Shown here: positions 4,932 to 9,235 of the stretch, in pieces | How positions within the stretch are numbered: the first letter of the stretch is position 1 | Layout: every line of letters starts with the position of its first letter | DNA from: Pseudomonadota bacterium | GTDB lineage: Bacteria > Pseudomonadota > Alphaproteobacteria > Caulobacterales > Caulobacteraceae | DNA length: 9,235 nt | Reading direction: 5' to 3' | NCBI GenBank assembly: GCA_023433655.1 | Contig: JAEYUE010000296.1 | Coordinates: 1-9,235, forward strand | Program-made: the position numbers and the translations under genes | Notes under the pieces: generated by a model | What the model saw: the letters and a program-made list of their open reading frames with translations, nothing else | Database searches by the model: none | Told to the model about the DNA's origin: nothing

Positions 4932-6248
4932 GTGAAGTCGATCACATCGCTGGTGGCGGCCGCCGCCATATTCCTGCCGGGGGCTGCGGCTGCGCAAACC
5001 CCCGTCGTTGCGCCGGATTCTCCCGGCGAGGGAACCCTGTTCGTGCAAGTGGGGCGGCTTCTGGCCGATCCCGCGACCGGCCGCGTGGAGCGCGATAAAA
5101 CTCTCGTGATCAGAGGGAACCGGGTCGTCGAGGTGCGTGACGGCTTCGTCGGCGACGGCCAGGTCGTCGACCTCCGCGACTCTTTCGTCCTGCCCGGGTT
5201 GATCGACAGCCACGTGCACCTGACGGGCCAGCAGAACCCGAACGCCCGGCTGGAGGAGGTGACCCAGTCCAATGCCGAGCAGGCCTTCGTCGGCGCGCGC
5301 TACGCCCGGCGGACGCTGATGGCGGGTTTCACGACGGTGGCCGATCTCGGCGCCAGCAACGAGTCGATCTTCGCCCTCCGCGACGCCATCCGCCGCGGCG
5401 ACGTGCCGGGGCCGCGGGTGATCGCCTCGGGCAGTTCGGTGTCGGTGCACGGCGGCCACGGCGACATCAACGGCTACCGCGAGGACGTCATGCACCTGCT
5501 GTCGTCCGAGAGCGTCTGCTCGGGGCCGGACGATTGCATGCGGGCGGTGCGGACGCAGGTGCGGTCGGGCGCCGACATCATCAAGATCACCGCCACCGGC
5601 GGGGTGCTGTCGAACACGGCGGCGGGGCTGGGCCAGCAGTTCTCGGACGCCGAGCTGGCCGCCATCGTCGACGTCGCCCATCGGATGGGGCGGCAGGTGA
5701 CGGCGCACGCCCACGGGGCCGACGGGATCAACAGCTTCCTGCGCGCCGGCGGCGACTCGATCGAGCACGGGACGTATCTGGACGACGAGTCGATCCGGCT
5801 GATGCGGCGCGACGGCGTCTATCTGGTGCCGACCCTGATGGCCGGGGACTTCGTGGCGCGCATCGCCTCCGGCCCCGACAACTTCTTCACCCCGGCCCAG
5901 ACCGCCAAGGCGCTGGAGGCGGGTCCGAAGATGCTGGACATGGCCCGGCGCGCCCACCAAGGCGGGGTGCGCATCGCCTTCGGCACCGACTCGGGCGTCT
6001 CGGCCCACGGCGACAACGCCGGCGAGTTCGCCCTGCTGGCGCGGGCCGGGCTGACGCCGCTGGAGGCGATCCAGACGGCGACGGTCAATGCGGCGGCCCA
6101 TCTGCGGATTTCGGATGAGGCGGGGCGGATCGCGCCGGGTCTGCCGGCCGACCTGATCGCCGTCGCGGGTGACCCGCTAAGCGACGTCACCGAGCTGGAG
6201 CGGGTACGCTTCGTGATGAAGGGCGGGGTGGTCTACCGCGACGAGTGA
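4932..6248 (+). CDS. secreted metal-dependent amidohydrolase (Xaa-Pro dipeptidase / carboxypeptidase-like)
   Basis: This is a 438-residue amidohydrolase-superfamily enzyme, numbered from GTG 4932. That start is chosen because GGGAGGGG (4921-4928) precedes it and because it gives a clean signal peptide, MKSITSLVAAAAIFLPGAAA, cleaved near residue 21-22. An earlier in-frame GTG (4905) has no such site. Metal and catalytic residues are all present: DSHVHL (His94, His96), DIIKITATGG (Lys218, expected to be carboxylated), TAHAHG (His259), IEHGT (His279) and FGTDSG (Asp353). The HGGHGD loop at about 173-178 and the closing GxxADLIAV segment fit the branch containing Caulobacter dipeptidases/carboxypeptidases that hydrolyse dipeptides with C-terminal Arg/Lys or Pro. 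Substrate choice here is inference; imidazolonepropionase-like annotations are also common for this branch. The likely location is the periplasm. The end overlaps convergent lpxK by 16 bases. Confidence 0.9.
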   Translation: MKSITSLVAAAAIFLPGAAAAQTPVVAPDSPGEGTLFVQVGRLLADPATGRVERDKTLVIRGNRVVEVRDGFVGDGQVVDLRDSFVLPGLIDSHVHLTGQQNPNARLEEVTQSNAEQAFVGARYARRTLMAGFTTVADLGASNESIFALRDAIRRGDVPGPRVIASGSSVSVHGGHGDINGYREDVMHLLSSESVCSGPDDCMRAVRTQVRSGADIIKITATGGVLSNTAAGLGQQFSDAELAAIVDVAHRMGRQVTAHAHGADGINSFLRAGGDSIEHGTYLDDESIRLMRRDGVYLVPTLMAGDFVARIASGPDNFFTPAQTAKALEAGPKMLDMARRAHQGGVRIAFGTDSGVSAHGDNAGEFALLARAGLTPLEAIQTATVNAAAHLRISDEAGRIAPGLPADLIAVAGDPLSDVTELERVRFVMKGGVVYRDE

Positions 6249-7249
6249 ACCGCGCGCAGCAGCAGCCGCTGGAACCCCGCCTCGTCGTCGAACGTCGCCT
6301 TGACCGGCCAGGCGACGACCCGGGCGCGCCACTCGGGGGAGAGGCGGAACCAGTCCTTCTCGGTGGTCAGCAGGCGGGCGTGGAAGCGGGCCGCGCGGTC
6401 GGCGAGATAGCGCAGGTCGCCGTCGCGGAAGGCGGCGTGGTCGGGGAAGGGGGCGAAGTCGACCAGCTCGGCGCCGGCCGCGTCGAGGGCGCGTTCGACC
6501 TTCCACGGCTTGGCGATGCCGGCGAAGCCGAGCACCGGTCCGCGCGGCGGCGGGGCCGCCGGGACGAGCCGGGCGACGAAGACCGGCAGGCTCCCGAAGG
6601 CGGCGACCAGCTCCGGGTCGGGGTGCGGAACGTCGGCGGGCATCAGCAGGACGACGGCGTCGGCGCGGGCGAGGCCGGCGCGAAGCGGCTCGCGCATCGG
6701 TCCCGACGGGAAGACGCCGCCATCGCCGAACGGCCATTCGCCGTCGCGCGTCTCGCCGTCGACGACGACCAGGCTGAGCGATTTCCTCAGGGCCGGGTTC
6801 TGGTGGGCGTCGTCGAGGACCAGCGCCCGGGCGCCGGCGGCGGCGGCGGCGCGGGCCCCGGCGACGCGGTCGCGGGCGATCCAGGCGGGGCCGCCGAGCG
6901 CCAGCATAAGGGGCTCGTCGCCGACTTCCGCGGCGGTATGGACGGCGGGATCGACCTGCAGCGGACCCTGCAGAGAACCGCCATAGCCTCGCGACAGGGC
7001 GTGGGCGTCGATCCCCGCCTCGTGCAGCAGGCGCAGCGCCTCGCGCGCAACCGGCGTCTTTCCGGAGCCGCCGACGGTGAGGTTGCCGACGGAGATCACC
7101 GGCGCCCCCGGGTCGACCGGCGCCGCGCGGGCGAGGCGACGGGCGGTGACGGCGGCCCAGATCCACGACAGCGGCTTGAGCAGCAGCCGGGTCATAGGCG
7201 CGTGGCGGCGCTCGCGATCGTACCACCAGCGGGGCGTGTTCAGCTTCAC
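6233..7249 (-). CDS. lpxK: tetraacyldisaccharide 4'-kinase
   Basis: LpxK phosphorylates the 4' position of the tetraacyl disaccharide to form lipid IVA, on the cytoplasmic face of the inner membrane. It has 338 residues, a normal length, starting at GTG 7249. The N-terminus (NTPRWWY, then LLLKPLSWIWAAV) is the usual membrane-associated helix. The P-loop is VGNLTVGGSGKTP (54-66), followed by SRGYGG (86-91), VGDEP (109-113), LDDAHQN (145-151) and LLTTEKDWFRL (293-303). The DDGFQH motif of many LpxK proteins appears as DDAHQN, so the Phe and His positions differ; I take this as a lineage variant, and the acidic pair is kept. The start overlaps the waaA stop as GTGA (7246-7249), with a GGGAGG-type site (on the minus strand, 7262 to 7256) upstream. 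It is the last visible gene of the operon. The 3' end overlaps the convergent amidohydrolase gene by 16 bases. Confidence 0.96.
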   Translation of the reverse strand: MKLNTPRWWYDRERRHAPMTRLLLKPLSWIWAAVTARRLARAAPVDPGAPVISVGNLTVGGSGKTPVAREALRLLHEAGIDAHALSRGYGGSLQGPLQVDPAVHTAAEVGDEPLMLALGGPAWIARDRVAGARAAAAAGARALVLDDAHQNPALRKSLSLVVVDGETRDGEWPFGDGGVFPSGPMREPLRAGLARADAVVLLMPADVPHPDPELVAAFGSLPVFVARLVPAAPPPRGPVLGFAGIAKPWKVERALDAAGAELVDFAPFPDHAAFRDGDLRYLADRAARFHARLLTTEKDWFRLSPEWRARVVAWPVKATFDDEAGFQRLLLRAVHSSR

Positions 7250-8544
7250 CGGCGACCTCCCTTCGGCGGGGCGGGAGGCAGGAGCGGCAGCAGCCCGTCG
7301 ATCAGGCGGTCGAGCCCCGAGCCGGCCTCGGCGGCGGCGCGGCGGCCGCGTTCGCCCATGCGCCTGGCCTCGGCCGGATCGGCCAGCAGGGGGGCGAGGA
7401 CGGCGGGGAGGTCCCAGGGGGCCTCGACGACCTGCAGGCCGCCGGCGGCGACCAGGGCTTCCGTCACGGCGGCCCAATTCGACATGTCCGGGCCGGTCAC
7501 GGCCGGCTTGCCGAGCCGGGCGGGCTCCAGCGGGTTGTGGCCCCCGACCGGCGGCTTCTCCAGCGCCGCGGAGAAGCTGCCGCCCATGACGACCACGTCG
7601 GCGAGGCGCAGGAACAGACCCATCTCGCCGAGGGTGTCGGCGAGGTAGAGGTCGGTTTCGGCGTCCGGCTGGCGGCCTTCCGAGCGGCGGGCGAAGCGGT
7701 AGCCGTCGCGGGTCAGGGCGGCGGCGATGGCCGCGCTTCGCTCCGGATGGCGGGGCACGAGGATCAGGCACAGACGGTCGGCCAGCTTGTCCAGGGCGCG
7801 GACGATGGCGATCTCCTCGCCGTCGTGGGTGGAGGCGGCGACGACCACCGGGCGGTCGCCGATGGCGGCGGACAGGCGGGTGAAGGCGGCGGGGTCGTGC
7901 GGCGGGGCGTCGCCCGCCAGCTTCAGGTTCACAGGACCGTCGATGCGGGCGCCGAGGCTCTCCAGCCGGGCGGCCGAGGCCTCGTCCTGGGGCAGGACGC
8001 GGTCGAAGGCGGCGACGATGCGGCGGGCCGCGCCGGGGAAGCGGCGCCAGCCCTCGACGGTCTTCTCGGTGATGCGGGCGCTGGCGAGCACGAGGGCGAT
8101 GTCGCGGCGGCGGGCCTCGAGGATCAGGTTGGGCCACAGTTCGCTCTCGACCAGCACGCCGGCGGCGGGGCGCCAGTGGTCGAGGAAGGCGGCCACGGCG
8201 GCGGGACCGTCGACCGGGGCGTACTGATGGATGACGCCCTCGGGCAGGCGTTTCGCCAGCAGGGTCGCCGAGGTGACGGTGCCGGAGGTGACGAGGATCG
8301 CCAGGTCCGGCCGCACCCTGCGCAGGCGTTCGACGACCGGCAGCAACGACAGGCTTTCGCCGACGCTGACGCCGTGCAGCCACACCAGATCGCCGGCCGG
8401 GCGCGGGACGGAGGCGAGGCCGAGGCGCTCGTCGACGCGGACGGGGTCCTCCTTGCCCTTGCGGGCCCGGGCGTCGAGCAGGCGGGGGGCCAGCGGCTCC
8501 AGCAGCCGGGTCAACAGCCGATAGGCGATCAGGGCCGGGCTCAC
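7246..8544 (-). CDS. waaA: 3-deoxy-D-manno-octulosonic acid (Kdo) transferase
   Basis: WaaA (KdtA, family GT30) transfers Kdo from CMP-Kdo to lipid IVA at the inner membrane. It is 432 residues from GTG 8544, the usual length. An N-terminal hydrophobic/basic anchor segment comes first, then the acceptor domain with WLHGVSVGES (55-64), whose Glu63 is the expected catalytic base, SGTVTSATL (87-95) and LVESELWPNL (131-140). The donor domain shows LVPRHPERS (262-270), VVMGGSF (318-324) and GGHNPLEPA (334-342). The number of Kdo units added cannot be read from sequence. It starts one base after the stop of the upstream acyltransferase-like gene and overlaps lpxK by 4 bases, so the three are almost certainly co-transcribed and translationally coupled. 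Together they cover consecutive steps of inner-core lipid A assembly. Confidence 0.97.
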   Translation of the reverse strand: MSPALIAYRLLTRLLEPLAPRLLDARARKGKEDPVRVDERLGLASVPRPAGDLVWLHGVSVGESLSLLPVVERLRRVRPDLAILVTSGTVTSATLLAKRLPEGVIHQYAPVDGPAAVAAFLDHWRPAAGVLVESELWPNLILEARRRDIALVLASARITEKTVEGWRRFPGAARRIVAAFDRVLPQDEASAARLESLGARIDGPVNLKLAGDAPPHDPAAFTRLSAAIGDRPVVVAASTHDGEEIAIVRALDKLADRLCLILVPRHPERSAAIAAALTRDGYRFARRSEGRQPDAETDLYLADTLGEMGLFLRLADVVVMGGSFSAALEKPPVGGHNPLEPARLGKPAVTGPDMSNWAAVTEALVAAGGLQVVEAPWDLPAVLAPLLADPAEARRMGERGRRAAAEAGSGLDRLIDGLLPLLPPAPPKGGRR

Positions 8545-8545
8545 G

Positions 8546-9232
8546 TCAGATTCGCTCCAGACCGGTGATCCGGTCGGCCTCGGCCTCGACCGCGGTGAGG
8601 CGGTCGGCCCAGTCGGCGGCGACGGCGGCCAACTCCGCGCCTTCGGGATAGGTCGCGCAATCCCAGACGATGGCGCCGCGGGCGAACGGCAGCGGCAGCA
8701 GGGCCCGGTCCCAGCTGTTCAGGCGGATGGCCGGATTGCAGCTGAGGCCGATGAACAGGACCGGCGCCTGCGACATGCGCGCCATCAGCGGCAGGCCCTC
8801 GGCCATCTGTCGGGCGGGGCCGCGCGGGCCGTCGGGGGTGATGCCGAGCGCTCCGACCCTGAGCTGTTTCAGGCCGTCGCGCAGGGCCTGGGAGCCGCCC
8901 TTGGCGCGATCCTGCTTGTCCTTGTTGGCCGAGGAGCCGCGGATGGCGGGAATGCCGAGGCGACCGACGGCGCGGGCGATGAACTGGCCGTCGGGGCTGA
9001 GCGAGATCAGGGCCTTGGCCGGCTGGGCGCGGTCGAGCGGCCAGCTGGCGGGCGAGAGGGCGATGCGCGAATGCCAGAAGGCGCACAGCACCCCGCCGCC
9101 CTGTTTCCAGATGGCTTCCGGGGCCTGCCGGTTGACGTGGGTCCAGCGGATGGTGGCGAAGCAGAAGCGCATCCAGCTGGCGAGAATCCAGGCGAGCAGG
9201 CCCTGGATCACGGAATTACGGAGCGGCCTCAT
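8546..9232 (-). CDS. DUF374 lysophospholipid acyltransferase-like protein
   Basis: This 228-residue protein starts at ATG 9232. Only three bases of upstream sequence remain, so a start outside the window cannot be excluded, but MRPLRNSVIQGLLAWILASW is a typical N-terminal membrane helix for this family. Family features are CAFWHSRIAL (50-59), SLSPDGQFIARAVGRLG (77-93), IRGSSANKD (97-105) and GITPDGPRGPARQ (130-142). DUF374 proteins belong to the LPLAT acyltransferase superfamily and are commonly encoded beside waaA and lpxK in alphaproteobacteria, which points to a lipid A or phospholipid acylation role. The exact acyl donor and acceptor are unknown. In the SxHxDG block common in the superfamily, the His position is not conserved here (SLSPDG), which matters if catalysis relies on a His/Asp pair; His54 is the nearest alternative. 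It is the first visible gene of the lipid A operon. Confidence 0.88.
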   Translation of the reverse strand: MRPLRNSVIQGLLAWILASWMRFCFATIRWTHVNRQAPEAIWKQGGGVLCAFWHSRIALSPASWPLDRAQPAKALISLSPDGQFIARAVGRLGIPAIRGSSANKDKQDRAKGGSQALRDGLKQLRVGALGITPDGPRGPARQMAEGLPLMARMSQAPVLFIGLSCNPAIRLNSWDRALLPLPFARGAIVWDCATYPEGAELAAVAADWADRLTAVEAEADRITGLERI

Positions 9233-9235
9233 GCC

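Noticed and set aside
4848..6101. Minus-strand open frame of 417 codons opposite the amidohydrolase gene
   Set aside because: Its Arg/His/Gly-rich translation has no family motif, and the opposite strand carries a complete enzyme with all metal ligands.
6233..8383. Single 716-codon minus-strand frame that would fuse a long protein to LpxK
   Set aside because: Only the part from 7249 down resembles LpxK. The part above it is waaA in a wrong frame, rich in Arg/Pro. This is not a fusion protein.
6245..8568. Plus-strand open frames (6245-7648 and 7537-8568) opposite lpxK and waaA
   Set aside because: Both are shadows of the lipid A operon, rich in Gly, Ala, Arg and Gln with no recognisable domain. 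lpxK and waaA are certain on the minus strand.
1..9235. RNA genes, CRISPR arrays, insertion sequences, phage genes or attachment sites
   Set aside because: I looked through the intergenic gaps (670-767, 2110-2287, 3581-3650, 4810-4931) and saw no tRNA-like fold, spaced direct repeats, transposase or integrase. The rest is coding.

Overview
The window reads as chromosomal DNA from a Gram-negative alphaproteobacterium, most likely of the order Caulobacterales (Brevundimonas or a close relative). The basis is very high GC with codons ending in G or C, lipid A/Kdo biosynthesis genes, a promoter that fits the reported Caulobacter housekeeping consensus, and an exported amidohydrolase of a type known from Caulobacter. 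The genus is an inference. I see no rRNA, tRNA, CRISPR array, insertion sequence or phage gene.

Layout. (1) Positions 1-1904 hold a divergent pair from one superfamily. On the minus strand is a GlxA-type regulator (DJ-1/PfpI domain, with the AraC DNA-binding part cut off by the window edge). On the plus strand is a membrane-anchored DJ-1/PfpI protein. The two share an almost identical nucleophile-side block. (2) A 72-residue orphan protein on the minus strand (1891-2109) runs into the end of the second DJ-1 gene. (3) Positions 2110-2287 are a short divergent control region with a candidate 29-codon arginine-rich ORF. It precedes purD (2288-3580), the purine-biosynthesis GAR synthetase. (4) Downstream of purD is a small type II toxin-antitoxin module (3651-4111): an antitoxin overlapping a ParE/RelE-like toxin that starts at GTG. 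Palindromic elements that could be its own operator lie in front of it. (5) On the minus strand is an exported, probably lipid-anchored L,D-transpeptidase-like protein (4108-4809). Divergent from it is a secreted metal-dependent amidohydrolase, probably a peptidase (4932-6248). (6) Positions 6233-9232 carry a tightly packed minus-strand lipid A operon: a DUF374 acyltransferase-like gene, waaA, then lpxK. A 1-base gap and then a 4-base overlap separate them.

How the genes work together. The right third is an outer-membrane lipid A/Kdo operon, and the middle holds two separate cell-envelope enzymes. purD is an isolated housekeeping gene, and the toxin-antitoxin pair looks like an accessory insertion beside it. 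All three convergent junctions overlap by 4 to 16 bases, so there is no room for conventional terminators between those genes.

Nothing here is clearly a new multi-gene system. The observations most worth checking are the divergent DJ-1/PfpI pair, the toxin-antitoxin operator architecture, and the short arginine-rich ORF with a strong ribosome binding site in front of purD.
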